This document shows positions 28,962-40,012 of a DNA stretch of 64,000 bases, one piece after another (positions within the stretch are counted from its first letter, which is position 1; each line of letters begins with the position of its first letter). Under the pieces are notes generated by a model that was not told the DNA's origin, ran no database searches, and saw only the letters and a list, made by a program, of their open reading frames with translations. This DNA comes from Leptospira fainei serovar Hurstbridge str. BUT 6. GTDB taxonomy: Bacteria > Spirochaetota > Leptospiria > Leptospirales > Leptospiraceae. The DNA is taken from positions 1,758,001 to 1,822,000 of the forward strand of contig NZ_AKWZ02000010.1 in NCBI RefSeq assembly GCF_000306235.2, read 5' to 3'. The position numbers were made by a program, and so were the translations under genes.

Positions 28962-30632
28962 TCATTCCAAGGGCAGTATTTGTCCGTCCACTTTGCCGAC
29001 TTGTTTTAAGCCTAAATATTTGGCGAGGGTGGGTGCAAGATCGACGATCTTCGTCGGTTTCGAAACTTTCTTTGCCGTCCAAGGACCTAAAAATATCAAC
29101 GGAACTTTCCGATCGTAATCGTGAGGACTTCCATGATGTACTAGGTATTCGAATTTATCCGTATCTCCGATTGCCGTATATTCTTTGAACGCGACTAAGA
29201 TATCTCCTGATCGACCGGGAACATAACTGAGTCTCAAGCGTTCTTTAATCGAATACTGCTCCGAATCATTTTTAGAAGGCGGATCTAATTTTTGGAGCTC
29301 GTCAGCGGAAATAGCCGTCAAAACTCCCGGCATCGTCTTGAGCACTTCAAGAGACGCAGCCATTACCTTTTCCTTGGAAACTCCGGCTTTATCCAAATTG
29401 TATTTAGGTCTGATATAAATTTGGGAAGGATCACGAATCTTCCAGAATAATTCCGCTTCTCCGGTTCCTAAACGAGCCGCAACTTCCTTTACAAATTTGC
29501 GTCTCCAGACGTCCGGATCGATTCGATTTGCATCCTTTCCAGCTTCCATAAGACGCTCCGTTAAATCGGGAGCTCCATGATCGGCAGTAAGAATAATCCA
29601 GGCGTCCGGATGCGAAACTCGCATTTTTTCGATAAACGTACCGATAATCTCGTCCAGATGCAAAAGTTGGTCTCGCATTTCCGGTCCTTGGTTTCCGAAT
29701 CCGTGGCCGATGTAATCGGTGGCTGATAATCCGATTGCGATCAGATCCGTCGTTTCTCCCTGACCTAATTTTTCCTCATCGATTAAGCGAATCGCTCCTT
29801 CGATAACCGCGTCGTCGAAAAACGGAGATGCACGGTACCGGAGATAGGTCGATTTATCGAGTGGACTTCCGGCCTTATAGATCGCTTTATTCGCTCCGGT
29901 GTTCAGGGAATACGTTCCAACTTGATATTTCCCGGAATTAAAATTTCTATGAGTCGGTAGTTTCCAAGTGATATCTTCGGCGAATCGATTTAAAACTTTT
30001 TTGTTATACGATTCCAACCATTGGGGTAATTCCTTTCCGTAAAACGTGGAGGTCGTAAAGATAAACGACTCTTCGTCAAACCAAAATGCGCCGGACGGTT
30101 TTGTGCCACCCATCAAAACGGCCGCTCTATCCTTACCGGCAAACGTATAAACTCTGGAATTCGGGACCTGAGATAAAAGCCAATCGCCAATCGTAGTTCC
30201 ATCGAAGTGTTTCGGGCTGGCCCCGGTTCCTTTCTTCTTCGATTCTAAAATGTCGGTATCTTTATCGGTAACGCAATAAATTTCCTCGCCATTCTCGGGA
30301 TCCGTCCAACTGTTTTGAGTAATCTTAGTATGAGTCGGGAAGCGGCCGGAAAGAATAACGGAATGACCCGGCCCCGTTTCGGTAAAACCGTGAGCGTGAT
30401 AGGAATTCGTGAAATAAATGCCTTCTTCCTGGAGTATTTTGAAACCTCTAGTAAATTCTCCTCCCCACGTTTTGAGAGACTTCGGATCGATCAAGTTGGC
30501 GGCAAGTTGATCGACGGAAATTACGACGACCAATTTGGGTCGAATCGGTGCGACGGACGATGGTGCAGTAAAGATTGAACTAAAAGCGATCGTAACCGCA
30601 AAAATTACAAAAAGGGGTTTAAATCGGCGCAT
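28962..30632 (-). CDS. Alkaline phosphatase superfamily protein (PafA-like)
   Basis: A 556-residue exported metal-dependent phosphatase or phosphodiesterase. After a signal peptide (about residues 6-25) come the first metal Asp in VISVDQL (Asp41) and the nucleophile Thr86 in ETGPGHS. ILTADHGAPDL supplies the later metal Asp/His, and the C-terminal VHHGSPHDYDRKVPLIF supplies the last His ligands. The family releases phosphate from monoesters in the periplasm; the exact substrate is not certain. Confidence 0.88.
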   Translation of the reverse strand: MRRFKPLFVIFAVTIAFSSIFTAPSSVAPIRPKLVVVISVDQLAANLIDPKSLKTWGGEFTRGFKILQEEGIYFTNSYHAHGFTETGPGHSVILSGRFPTHTKITQNSWTDPENGEEIYCVTDKDTDILESKKKGTGASPKHFDGTTIGDWLLSQVPNSRVYTFAGKDRAAVLMGGTKPSGAFWFDEESFIFTTSTFYGKELPQWLESYNKKVLNRFAEDITWKLPTHRNFNSGKYQVGTYSLNTGANKAIYKAGSPLDKSTYLRYRASPFFDDAVIEGAIRLIDEEKLGQGETTDLIAIGLSATDYIGHGFGNQGPEMRDQLLHLDEIIGTFIEKMRVSHPDAWIILTADHGAPDLTERLMEAGKDANRIDPDVWRRKFVKEVAARLGTGEAELFWKIRDPSQIYIRPKYNLDKAGVSKEKVMAASLEVLKTMPGVLTAISADELQKLDPPSKNDSEQYSIKERLRLSYVPGRSGDILVAFKEYTAIGDTDKFEYLVHHGSPHDYDRKVPLIFLGPWTAKKVSKPTKIVDLAPTLAKYLGLKQVGKVDGQILPLE

Positions 30633-30773
30633 GTTAATCAGATTGTGGAGGGCTCTTCAGGTTCGAAAAGAACTTTTCGAAGAAGGAAGATTTAAGATCG
30701 AAACCGATTTGATTACAAATTCAAGTCAAAGATTCGAGGGATTCGCTTAATATTTCCTCGAATTCAGAGCGGA

Positions 30774-32771
30774 TTAAATCGTTTCGACCGATTCCTGCTC
30801 GATCCACATTCCGGATTCCTTAATGAGTTGAACGAGTTTTTCGTCGGCTTCTTCCGAAGGAACATTTTTTAAGACGATTTCTTTTCCTTTGTACAAATGC
30901 ACTTTTCCCGGTCCTGCACCGACGTATCCGAAGTCGGCATCCGCCATTTCTCCGGGACCGTTCACGATGCAACCCATCACCGCGATTTTGACGCCCTTGA
31001 GATGTCCGGTTCTAGCCTTGATTCTTGCCGTGGTCGTCTGCAGATCGAATAGAGTACGACCGCAAGAAGGGCAGGAAATATATTCAGTTTTTGTAAGTCT
31101 GAGTCTTGTCGCCTGAAGAAGATCGAATCCGAGTTGCAGCACCGATTCCGGATCCGAATCTGCGATTCGAATTCTCAGCAGATCACCGATTCCGTCAACC
31201 AGCAAGCCGCCGATGCCGATGGAAGACTCGAATAATGCCGCGTCGAGACTTTCAAATTCTCCGGCGAGGACGATCGGATAGTCTGAGTCGCTCAGGATTC
31301 TTGCCAGCTTCCGATAATCGTGAAGGATATGAGGCGTCCGAAGAGAGAAAGCGATGGATTCTATTCCGTTTTCTTTAAATACTTCCGGGAGCCCGTTCAG
31401 GCTTTCGATCTGATAGGATTGAACGGAGAGTTCGGTTAACCCGCGACCTTCCCTTAGCTTCAGAAAATCCGTTAGAGCGTCGATATTCTGAAAATGATAG
31501 AATGGATCGATCGTGATTTTAGGAAACGGTTTTAAATCCTCTAAATCATTCGCGAATAATAATTCGTGTTGCTCCAGAATGACTCCTATCGGAAGGGCGG
31601 ACGATTTGGAAATTTCGAGGAGTTCTTCCCTTCGATTCGAATCGGAAGGAAACGGAACCGAAACGAATTCCACTTCCAAAGATCTATTTCTTGCGAAATT
31701 TTTAAGCGAAGTAAGAGTATTCGAAAATTCTCCCGGAGAGGAAAAATTCAAAACGGATTCGATACGAACCGGATGACTCTCGCCGATTTCTGCGCTCGAA
31801 ACTCGAATCGGTTTACTATAGAACCGTTGGTATGTATAAGGGTTTCTAAATTCCGAATAGGAAATGCCGCTTGCTTCCGGAAATATTTTCGTATTGTACG
31901 TTTCCGCAAGATAACGGGCCACGGGAATTTCGTGGATCGGGTCTTCGGTTAGGGAAACTCGAATCGTATCTCCGAGTCCATCTTCCAATAGGGATCCAAT
32001 TCCGATTGCGGACTTAATTCTGCCGTCTTTCCCGTCTCCCGCTTCGGTCACTCCTAGGTGGAGGGGATAATCCATTTGCAATTCCAAAAACCTGCTGCAG
32101 AGAAGTCGATAAGCCTGGATCATCACCTGGGGATTCGAAGCCTTCATGCTTACGATGATATCCTTATAACCGATCGCTTCTGCGATGCGGATAAACTCGA
32201 TCGCCGATTCCACCATTCCCATCGGAGTATCGCCGTAGCGATTCATGATTCTGTCGGAAAGGGAGCCATGATTGGTTCCGATTCGCATGGAAACTCCTAG
32301 CTCCTTACAACGGGAAACCAACGGAGAAAATACTTCCGCTATTCGTTCCAGCTCTTCATCGTATTCCGAATCGGAATAATCTCGAACTGCGAATTTTTTT
32401 TTGTCCGCAAAATTTCCGGGATTAACTCGAACCTTTTCGACCCATTCCACGGACTTCATCGCAACGCTAGGAGTAAAATGAATGTCCGCGACCAGAGGCA
32501 CTTTACTCCCTGTACGTTTTAATTCTTTTCTAATATTCGGTAGATTATCCGCATCCGGCTGCGACGGAACCGTCAATCTTACGATTTCACAGCCTGCTTC
32601 CTCCAACTCCAATATCTGACGTACCGAATTCTCCGTATCTCGCGTATCGGCGGTAATCATGGATTGGATTCGAACGGGGTTATCGCCTCCGACCCCTATG
32701 TCTCCGACTTTCACTTCCCGGGTACGACGACGTTTATAGGAAAAAGGGGAATGATTGTATCGGAAATTCAT
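30774..32771 (-). CDS. ispG: 4-hydroxy-3-methylbut-2-en-1-yl diphosphate synthase, long form
   Basis: IspG (GcpE) makes HMBPP from MEcPP in the MEP isoprenoid pathway using a [4Fe-4S] cluster. At 665 residues it is the long three-domain form, with an extra TIM-like domain between the barrel and the Fe-S domain, known from plants, chlamydiae, Bacteroidetes and spirochaetes. Visible are the barrel start ([21 protein letters not shown]), Cys567 and Cys570 in CPSCG, and Cys601 in GCIVNGPGE. Confidence 0.96.
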   Translation of the reverse strand: MNFRYNHSPFSYKRRRTREVKVGDIGVGGDNPVRIQSMITADTRDTENSVRQILELEEAGCEIVRLTVPSQPDADNLPNIRKELKRTGSKVPLVADIHFTPSVAMKSVEWVEKVRVNPGNFADKKKFAVRDYSDSEYDEELERIAEVFSPLVSRCKELGVSMRIGTNHGSLSDRIMNRYGDTPMGMVESAIEFIRIAEAIGYKDIIVSMKASNPQVMIQAYRLLCSRFLELQMDYPLHLGVTEAGDGKDGRIKSAIGIGSLLEDGLGDTIRVSLTEDPIHEIPVARYLAETYNTKIFPEASGISYSEFRNPYTYQRFYSKPIRVSSAEIGESHPVRIESVLNFSSPGEFSNTLTSLKNFARNRSLEVEFVSVPFPSDSNRREELLEISKSSALPIGVILEQHELLFANDLEDLKPFPKITIDPFYHFQNIDALTDFLKLREGRGLTELSVQSYQIESLNGLPEVFKENGIESIAFSLRTPHILHDYRKLARILSDSDYPIVLAGEFESLDAALFESSIGIGGLLVDGIGDLLRIRIADSDPESVLQLGFDLLQATRLRLTKTEYISCPSCGRTLFDLQTTTARIKARTGHLKGVKIAVMGCIVNGPGEMADADFGYVGAGPGKVHLYKGKEIVLKNVPSEEADEKLVQLIKESGMWIEQESVETI

Positions 32772-32933
32772 CTTAGGCGATCTCTTAATAACAATTTGGA
32801 CCCCGGTAGGCCGCTTGTCATGTAGGATTTTAGGGAAAAAATTCTCTTTCCATAATTTGAGATCGGGGGGGAGGCGGGCCGATATTCTGTATAGCGGCCA
32901 GGTTCATTTGCCCGGACCCTGCTTTTATCAAAA

Positions 32934-33251
32934 ATGGATTTTCTAAATAAAAAGGAAAGCGAAGACGACAAGGTTTACCGAATACGGTTAACCGTTGCCA
33001 TTTATAGGAATAATATTCTCTCATATAAGAACGATATCGTCGTTCCTTCCATTTATAAAAGAAGAAACGAAGCTCGTTCTCATATTCGAAAAGAGGTAGG
33101 AGAACGATTGGTCCATTCTTCCTTTTTTCGTTCTCCTCGCCCGGATTACGATTTGGTCCGTTATTCGGACGAAGCGACCTGTAACACGTTCCTGAGATAT
33201 CGTATCGTAAGCGGGTCTTTGAACGAGGAAGAAATTTCCAAAACTGTTTGA
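32934..33251 (+). CDS. Small hypothetical protein
   Basis: A 105-residue, strongly charged frame with two internal Tyr/Arg-rich segments (VYRIRLTVAIYRNNILSYKND). An opposite-strand frame of 163 codons overlaps it, but that one is rich in Arg, Phe and Ser and lacks a plausible ribosome-binding site. The plus frame continues in step with the downstream gene. No family recognised. Confidence 0.5.
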   Translation: MDFLNKKESEDDKVYRIRLTVAIYRNNILSYKNDIVVPSIYKRRNEARSHIRKEVGERLVHSSFFRSPRPDYDLVRYSDEATCNTFLRYRIVSGSLNEEEISKTV

Positions 33252-33329
33252 TAAAAAGACCCATCCAGAGCTTCCTAATTGTCTTGAAGTTTGCCCCGGA
33301 ACGGGAAAAACTTGACCGCAAATCCGATT

Positions 33330-34619
33330 ATGGAAACTCGAAAGGTCATTGAGAGGAACGCGGAAGGGGAATACGCTCTGACCGCTTATGGTGAGTTCCT
33401 CAGTTACTTCCACACTCATATTCAACTATTCGGAACTCTTGTTTCTCAAAAGAAAATTTCTCCAAAAGAGCAAGAAGCATTAAAAAATAAAATCCGATCT
33501 TATATCGTAAATAACGTCCAAAAGACGGATCATTTCTTCGATCAACTTCCTCAATTCGCTCAATTTCTGGAAATCAGTACTCAAGATCTTTCCGCGTATA
33601 TGAACCGGAATTTTTTAGGGGCATTGAATAAGGTTAAGGCGAAACTGATCGAGCAAGAAGTCGCGGTGGACAAATCTCCCAAGAAAAAAAGATACGGGCG
33701 GATCACCGACGAGATTATTGAAGGTCTCGGATTTCTGCTTCCAAAAGGATTTCGGTTCGAACAGCAAGAAGAAATCCTCTATTTAATCGACGGATCCACC
33801 GGAAAAAAAGTCGAGTCGGCGGGTTCTGCAGAAGCGATCCGAGACGGGGCCAAGGTTGCTGCTACAGTAACGAAGGCTCCTCCGGTTCCGGTTCGGCGGG
33901 GGCCCGAAACTCCGATCTTGCAGGAAATTCTTTCCAAATACGGAGACCTTTTTGTAGGAACTCCTATCGTTTTGAAGAAAGAGGAGCTGGAAGAGGACGA
34001 TATTCCGATTCAAGTCAATGCGAATGAAATTCTTTCCGAGGTGGACGATCTTAAATTCGAAGGGGGATTCGCATTCGACAGTGACGACGATATGCCTGCG
34101 ACTCCGCTCGAACAGCCGGTCGTTATCGCGTTTTCCAGATATATGGATCAGGTCAGTAAGGTTCGAGCATTTCAAAAAGCGGGGCAATTGGAAGAATACA
34201 AACGTTGGGTAAGTACTTTACCTTCGGAAGAAAACGCGTTGGTCCAATTGCAATCATCTCTTCTGAAAGAATCAAAGGGCGAAGTCGTGGATTGGGACGG
34301 TATTATTTCGCAGTTAACCGGTCGGACCGGACTGTCGGACCATCGCTTGCGGAAGGTTTTGGAATTAGGAAGGGATTTTTTTAGGATTCGGAACCAACTT
34401 GAATCTTCCTGGAATCGGGCCAAGACGGCGAGTCCGGCGGTTTCGGATCTTGTCAAGAAAGCCTGGCCACATATTCTACGGGTAATGGACGAGTACCCGG
34501 AGATGGGCCAATTAAAGGCAAAGATGGATCAGCTTCTATCCCGAATTCCGGACGTCAGTCAGAGAAAGATATTATCCGATCTTTTCTTTTCGCCGGTTCT
34601 ATCGATTCGGAAAAATTAA
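33330..34619 (+). CDS. Hypothetical cytoplasmic protein
   Basis: A frame opens at 33291, but ATG 33330 (METRKVIERN) is the likelier start, giving 429 residues. No signal peptide or membrane helix. An N-terminal helical part (about 1-110), a central acidic linker around 215-255 (EELEEDDIPIQV, FDSDDDMPAT), and a C-terminal helical domain are visible. Not recognised; it looks lineage-specific. Confidence 0.7.
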   Translation: METRKVIERNAEGEYALTAYGEFLSYFHTHIQLFGTLVSQKKISPKEQEALKNKIRSYIVNNVQKTDHFFDQLPQFAQFLEISTQDLSAYMNRNFLGALNKVKAKLIEQEVAVDKSPKKKRYGRITDEIIEGLGFLLPKGFRFEQQEEILYLIDGSTGKKVESAGSAEAIRDGAKVAATVTKAPPVPVRRGPETPILQEILSKYGDLFVGTPIVLKKEELEEDDIPIQVNANEILSEVDDLKFEGGFAFDSDDDMPATPLEQPVVIAFSRYMDQVSKVRAFQKAGQLEEYKRWVSTLPSEENALVQLQSSLLKESKGEVVDWDGIISQLTGRTGLSDHRLRKVLELGRDFFRIRNQLESSWNRAKTASPAVSDLVKKAWPHILRVMDEYPEMGQLKAKMDQLLSRIPDVSQRKILSDLFFSPVLSIRKN

Positions 34620-34625
34620 AAAAAT

Positions 34626-34646
34626 CGAATTTAGCTCGATCTATTT
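34626..34646 (-). terminator. Weak intrinsic terminator after the SRPBCC gene
   Basis: On the minus strand ATCGAG and TTCGAT can pair (one G-U) and are followed by seven Ts. The stem is short and reaches the stop codon of the SRPBCC gene. Confidence 0.35.
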
Positions 34647-35183
34647 GCGTTCCTGCGATTCCGCTTTTTCCTTTAGAGCGCTGAGGCTACGTTCGAAAGT
34701 TGGACCCATCATTTTGTCCATTAACAATGCCATATAACGGAAGCCGAGGTGATAACCTGAATCCCAAGAGTCCGTCCATGTTACTTTTGTTCCGCTCGAT
34801 TCAGGTTCGAAGGAAAATTTTCCGACTATGGAAAAATTCGTATCTTGCATCGCGAGTTCGAATTCGACGCCTAAGCGTTTGTCGGCCTTGATGATTTTTT
34901 GAGAACCGTTTCCCATTTTCTTAGAAATCCAGGTGCGACTCGCACCAACACCTTCCTCCGGACCGGAATACGAATATTTAATTTCGGGATCTTCATAGTC
35001 AAAATCGCTCCACTGTCCCCAGCCTTTTTTGAAATTCGCAACGTACGCGAAGATCTCTTCCGGCGGCGCTTTGATTACGATGCTCCGGCTTACGCTTCCG
35101 CTCGAGGGTAAAAGTAGGCCGACTACGATTAACACCAGAGCTAAAGCGACTAAACCTAGTATTGTGATTCTGAATGCCTTCAT
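34641..35183 (-). CDS. SRPBCC (START/polyketide-cyclase-like) family protein
   Basis: A 180-residue protein with an N-terminal membrane helix (about 6-26) then an SRPBCC domain: SRSIVIKAPPEEIFAYVANFKKGWGQWSDF, SYSGPEEGVGASRTW, and the GTKVTWTDSWDSGY strand. The fold makes a hydrophobic ligand pocket. Many leptospiral and other bacterial members are annotated as polyketide cyclase/lipid transport, without proof of activity. It is anchored outside the cytoplasm. Confidence 0.85.
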   Translation of the reverse strand: MKAFRITILGLVALALVLIVVGLLLPSSGSVSRSIVIKAPPEEIFAYVANFKKGWGQWSDFDYEDPEIKYSYSGPEEGVGASRTWISKKMGNGSQKIIKADKRLGVEFELAMQDTNFSIVGKFSFEPESSGTKVTWTDSWDSGYHLGFRYMALLMDKMMGPTFERSLSALKEKAESQERK

Positions 35184-35448
35184 CGTGTTTTTCCCCCAGT
35201 AAAAGTTTTATGGCTTCCGAGAGCAGTAGCAGAAGTCGAAACTTGAAAGTTCGGAAAAGTTTCTCTAAGAAAACCCCGGGCGTCAAGTTGTTCTACTTGG
35301 ATCTCCTAAAGCCGTTTCGCGAAAGAACTACGCTAATTTTCCGAGGGGGAATTCCGCCAAAAAGATCGTTTTCAATATAAGCAACTGCCAATTTACTGGT
35401 CTTAGAATCGATAATTTGCCGGAAAATTCAGCCTTCGAGCGCAAAAAA

Positions 35449-35465
35449 GTAGGGGGTCCCCTTAC
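35449..35465. promoter_or_regulatory. GC-rich near-palindrome ahead of gltB
   Basis: GTAGGGGGTCCCCTTAC pairs over eight positions (one G-T) around a single central T, 60 bases ahead of the preferred gltB start. It could be an operator. The remainder of 35184-35448 shows no gene. Confidence 0.3.
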
Positions 35466-35524
35466 CACATATGAAGTCCGCGCAATGCCTCGAATTCATA
35501 TCTACCCGAAAGGACACCTCGCGA

Positions 35525-38500
35525 ATGTTAAAACTTGACGAACAATTGCGGATCCAAAAGTACTTGGAGGAAAGTGGTCTCTATGAGAGATCCTTCGAGC
35601 ACGATAACTGCGGAGTAGGTTTCGTCGCTTCATACAAAGGCGAATCCAGCCACCGCATTGTTTCTATGGGTCTGAAGGCAGTCGGATGCCTGACTCACCG
35701 TGGAGCCGTCGACGCCGATATGAAAACCGGCGACGGTGCGGGAGTAATGTTCCGTATCCCGAAAAAATTGTTCGCTAAGTATATCGAAGACATGGGTCAC
35801 CGTCGTCCTGACGAAGATTCTATCGGCGTAGGAATGGTGTTCCTGCCTCGCGAAGACATCGACAAGCAAGATATTTGTCGCAGCTTAATCGAATCCGCTT
35901 TGATGAAATTCAACTTTAAGCTTTACGCTTGGAGATATGTTCCGGTAAATCCGGAAGTTCTCGGACCGAAAGCGAATGCTTCCCGTCCTCAGATCGAGCA
36001 AGTATTGATCGGTAAGCCGGATGGGATGTCCAACGAGGATTTCGAGACTAAGTTATTCTTAATTCAGAAAAAAGTAATGCGTGACGCTCAGAAATTATCC
36101 ATGAGCGAAGACTTCTATATCTGCTCGTTCTCCGCCGAGAGAATCGTCTTTAAAGGACTCTTTAACGGAAACCAAGTAGCGCAGTTTTACGAAGATTTAA
36201 AAAGCGATGAAATGGAATCTCCTTATTGCATTTTTCACCAGCGTTATTCCACGAATACTTTTCCTAGTTGGGCATTGGCTCAACCTTTCCGGATTCTCGC
36301 CCATAACGGAGAGATTAATACGATTGTCGGAAATAGAATTTGGATGCTCGCTAGGGAAGAGGAATTGGAGTGCGAAAAATGGGGGGAGGCTCAGAAGGAG
36401 ATCCACCCGATCATCCGCCCACATATGTCCGATTCCGCAAGCCTCGATAATGCGATGGAGGCCATCGTACGTTCCGGAAAGGACGTCCTTCACGCAAAGG
36501 CAATGCTGATCCCGAATGCCTGGAGTAAGAATTTCCAGATGTCCGAAGCGTTAAAATCTTTTTACGAATATAATAATACTTTAACGGAGCCTTGGGACGG
36601 TCCGGCTGCTTTGGCTTTTGCCGAAGGGGATTGGGTCGGTGGCGGGTTAGACCGGAACGGATTACGGCCGGCACGCTACGTTACGACCGAAGACGGTCTC
36701 GTAGTCATGGGCTCGGAAGTAGGACTCGTGCAAATCGACGAGGATACCATCACGAGAAAAGGACGCCTCGGTCCGGGCGAGATGCTTGCCGTTAACCTGA
36801 AAGAAGGCAAAGTATATTTTAACGACGATATCAACGCACTCTTCGAAAAAAAATACGATTATCGCGAGTGGTCCAAAGAAAACGTAGAGTATCTGGACCA
36901 GAACATCGACGATTCGATCGCGAGCGCGGTTACATATAAGGGAGACGATCTACGAAGAAGACAAATCCTGTTCGCATACTCTCCATACAAACAGAAAGTC
37001 GTCATTCGTCCTCAGGCCCTCAGCGGCAAAGAAGCCATCGGCTCGATGGGAGACGATACTCCTCTTTCCATTTTGATGCTTTCTCGGATCGGATTGTACA
37101 CTTATTTCCGTCAGAGATTCGCTCAGGTTACGAATCCTCCGATCGATTATCTGCGGGAGAAAGGAGTTACTTCTCTTTACACTCGTTTAATCAAAAAGAT
37201 GAATTTGTTCGGGAACGAGAAACCTCAAAACTGTCTGGTTCTCTCACATCCGTATCTGACAAATCTAGGGTTGCAAAGAATTCGGGAAAAAGACGGAAAA
37301 CAATACAAGATCGTTACTCTGGATGCGACATTCGAGGCCCATCACGAAGCGGGTGCGGATTCCAATTATCTAGAAAGATCTTTGGATAATCTTCTCGCAA
37401 ACGCCGTAAAGGCCGCGAACGAAGGCGTGAATATCCTGATTCTTTCGGATAAAAAATTGAATAAGGAGCGTGCTCCGATCCCGATGGAATTGGCGGTTGC
37501 TGCCGTTCATAATCATCTAATCAGAAACAAGAAACGGTCCACTATGAGTATACTTGTGGAAACGGGATCAGCATTCGAAATTCATAATGTAGCTGTTCTT
37601 CTGGGTTACGGCGCTTCTGGAGTCAATAGTTACTTAATTTGGGATACTCTTTTCGATATTTGGGAAAGAGGAGAATTCGATTCCGAGGACGGAAAGCGTC
37701 CTTCTCTAGCCGAACTTTGCAAGAACTACAGGGCCGGTGTGGATGACGGTCTTTTGAAAGTCATGTCTAAAATGGGAATTTCCATCATGTCTTCTTACGT
37801 AGGCGGACAAGTATTCGAGGCCATCGGTCTTTCTAGGACTTTGATTTCGAAATACTTTCCGGGCACTTATTCGAGAATTTCAGGAATCGGAATCGGCGGT
37901 ATCGAGCAGAATATTCTGCGGAATCACGACCAGGCTTTCTACAAAGAAATCAATCCAGAAGATTTCATTTCGGAAAAGGATGATCAGCCTCATAGATGGT
38001 CTCCGAAAGTCGTTAAATTCATTCGTAAAGCCGCCGTTGATAACGATTATGATGCATTCTTGGAAGCTTCCAAAATTCTTAGAGAAAGCGATCCTATCAA
38101 CATTCGCGATCTATTCGACTTTGTGGAAAGAAAACAGATTCCTATCGACGAAGTTGAAACGGTTTCCGAAATTCAAAAACGTTTTTTAACTCCGGGAATG
38201 AGTCATGGAGCGCTATCTATCGAGGCGCATACCGATCTAGCGGTCGCGATGAATCGCTTGGGATCGAAGTCTTCCTCAGGTGAGGGCGGCGAACATCCTT
38301 CAAGATACGTCGTAGATTCCAAAGGAGACCTTGCGAATTCTTCCATCAAGCAGGTCGCTTCGGGACGTTTCGGAGTGACTTCCGAATACTTGAACTCCGC
38401 CCAAGAGTTAGAGATCAAAATCGCCCAAGGGGCAAAGCCTGGAGAAGGCGGACAGCTTCCCGGAAAGAAAAATAACGAGGAAATTGCGACCAACCGTCAT

Positions 38501-40012
38501 ACGCCGGCAGGCATCGATTTGATTTCTCCTCCTCCTCACCACGATATTTATTCCATCGAGGATTTGTCGCAGTTGATTTACGATTTAAAGCAAGCCAATC
38601 ATAAGGCTCAAGTTTCAGTTAAACTTGTTTCGGAAGCGGGAGTGGGAACGATCGCTGCGGGAGTCGCTAAAGCCAATGCTGACATCATTTTGATTTCAGG
38701 ACATGTCGGCGGAACCGGAGCCGCATCATTGACTTCGATCAAGCACGCGGGGTCTCCATGGGAATTGGGACTTTCCGAAGCACATCAAGTTCTTGTAATG
38801 AATGGGCTTAGGGATAGAGTCGTTCTTCGCACGGATGGGGGAATTGTCTCCGGTCGCGACGTGATCATCGCCGCTTGTCTGGGAGCGGAGGAATACGGAA
38901 TCGGAACCGCTTCCCTGGTAGCGCTCGGTTGCATCATGGCGCGCAAATGCCATTTGAATAATTGTCCTACCGGAATCGCGACTCAAGATCCGAAATTCCG
39001 AGCTAAATACAAAGGTTCCCCCGACCAAGTAGCGAACCTTATGACTCTACTTGCTATGGAAGTTCGGGAATATCTAGCGAAACTCGGTTTTCGATCTATG
39101 GACGAAATCGTCGGCCGCACGGACCTCCTCAAGCAGATCACTCGTTATGAACAGGACCGTTTGGATTCGTTGGACCTCAATCCGATTTTAGTTCGCCTTC
39201 CTCTCCTCTACGATTCGGCGAAGAAGAAAAATCGTCTGGAAAGGAGAGAGCCTGTCGGAGAAGTTCTAGATGATAGAATCATTAAGGATGCCGAGCCGGC
39301 GCTCGAAGGAAAGACCTCCATGTCGCTTTCCTATTCCGTCAGGAATACGAATCGTACGGTTGGAGCGAAGGTTTCCGGAATCATTTCTCGGAAGTACGGT
39401 TCAAAAGGTCTTCCCGGTAAACTTGAAGTGATTCTCGAAGGGACTGCGGGACAGTCTTTGGGGGCCTGGTTAGCGAAGGGCGTTCAAATTACGTTGCACG
39501 GTGATGCGAACGATTACGTAGGAAAAGGCCTTTGCGGAGGAACGATCGCAATTCGCAAACATCGTCGTTCTAAACTGAAAGCATACGAAAACGTGATCAT
39601 CGGAAATACCTGTTTATACGGCGCTACTTCCGGAAAACTATTTTGCTCAGGTCGTGCCGGGGAACGTTTCGGAGTCAGAAACTCCGGTGCAGATGCGGTT
39701 GTCGGAGGAGCGGGAGACCACTTCTTGGAATACATGACTAGCGGAACCGTAGTTTGCCTCGGAACCGTCGGTAAAAATATGGGCGCCGGTATGACCGGAG
39801 GAAAAGCTTACTTCTTCCAAAAAGGTTGGGAGCTCGAGCCGTTACTAAATAAGGAATATGTTAAGATCGTTGAATTGGAACACGAAGATAACGATGCAAT
39901 CAAAGCCTTGATTACGGAACATACGAAGCTTACGGGCTCCGAATTATCGGACGAGATTCTTAAGAGTTGGGAAGATTCTAAAAAGTATTTCGTAAAGGTT
40001 GTTCCAAAATAG
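35525..40012 (+). CDS. gltB: Glutamate synthase large subunit
   Basis: GltB moves the glutamine amide to 2-oxoglutarate, making two glutamates. The frame opens at 35471, but ATG 35525 removes 18 residues not typical of the family and leaves 1495 residues. Visible are the class II amidotransferase Cys29 in HDNCGVGF, the DDTPLSILM central domain, the FMN/Fe-S region with GGTGAAS and CLGAEEYGIGTA, the cluster cysteines in CHLNNCPTGIATQ, and the C-terminal beta-helix with GNTCLYGATSGKLF. The small subunit gltD is not adjacent. Confidence 0.95.
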   Translation: MLKLDEQLRIQKYLEESGLYERSFEHDNCGVGFVASYKGESSHRIVSMGLKAVGCLTHRGAVDADMKTGDGAGVMFRIPKKLFAKYIEDMGHRRPDEDSIGVGMVFLPREDIDKQDICRSLIESALMKFNFKLYAWRYVPVNPEVLGPKANASRPQIEQVLIGKPDGMSNEDFETKLFLIQKKVMRDAQKLSMSEDFYICSFSAERIVFKGLFNGNQVAQFYEDLKSDEMESPYCIFHQRYSTNTFPSWALAQPFRILAHNGEINTIVGNRIWMLAREEELECEKWGEAQKEIHPIIRPHMSDSASLDNAMEAIVRSGKDVLHAKAMLIPNAWSKNFQMSEALKSFYEYNNTLTEPWDGPAALAFAEGDWVGGGLDRNGLRPARYVTTEDGLVVMGSEVGLVQIDEDTITRKGRLGPGEMLAVNLKEGKVYFNDDINALFEKKYDYREWSKENVEYLDQNIDDSIASAVTYKGDDLRRRQILFAYSPYKQKVVIRPQALSGKEAIGSMGDDTPLSILMLSRIGLYTYFRQRFAQVTNPPIDYLREKGVTSLYTRLIKKMNLFGNEKPQNCLVLSHPYLTNLGLQRIREKDGKQYKIVTLDATFEAHHEAGADSNYLERSLDNLLANAVKAANEGVNILILSDKKLNKERAPIPMELAVAAVHNHLIRNKKRSTMSILVETGSAFEIHNVAVLLGYGASGVNSYLIWDTLFDIWERGEFDSEDGKRPSLAELCKNYRAGVDDGLLKVMSKMGISIMSSYVGGQVFEAIGLSRTLISKYFPGTYSRISGIGIGGIEQNILRNHDQAFYKEINPEDFISEKDDQPHRWSPKVVKFIRKAAVDNDYDAFLEASKILRESDPINIRDLFDFVERKQIPIDEVETVSEIQKRFLTPGMSHGALSIEAHTDLAVAMNRLGSKSSSGEGGEHPSRYVVDSKGDLANSSIKQVASGRFGVTSEYLNSAQELEIKIAQGAKPGEGGQLPGKKNNEEIATNRHTPAGIDLISPPPHHDIYSIEDLSQLIYDLKQANHKAQVSVKLVSEAGVGTIAAGVAKANADIILISGHVGGTGAASLTSIKHAGSPWELGLSEAHQVLVMNGLRDRVVLRTDGGIVSGRDVIIAACLGAEEYGIGTASLVALGCIMARKCHLNNCPTGIATQDPKFRAKYKGSPDQVANLMTLLAMEVREYLAKLGFRSMDEIVGRTDLLKQITRYEQDRLDSLDLNPILVRLPLLYDSAKKKNRLERREPVGEVLDDRIIKDAEPALEGKTSMSLSYSVRNTNRTVGAKVSGIISRKYGSKGLPGKLEVILEGTAGQSLGAWLAKGVQITLHGDANDYVGKGLCGGTIAIRKHRRSKLKAYENVIIGNTCLYGATSGKLFCSGRAGERFGVRNSGADAVVGGAGDHFLEYMTSGTVVCLGTVGKNMGAGMTGGKAYFFQKGWELEPLLNKEYVKIVELEHEDNDAIKALITEHTKLTGSELSDEILKSWEDSKKYFVKVVPK

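Noticed and set aside
32830..33321. Minus-strand open frame of 163 codons opposite the small gene at 32934
   Set aside because: Arg/Phe/Ser-rich shadow-like composition and no start signal. The plus-strand frame is the better candidate.
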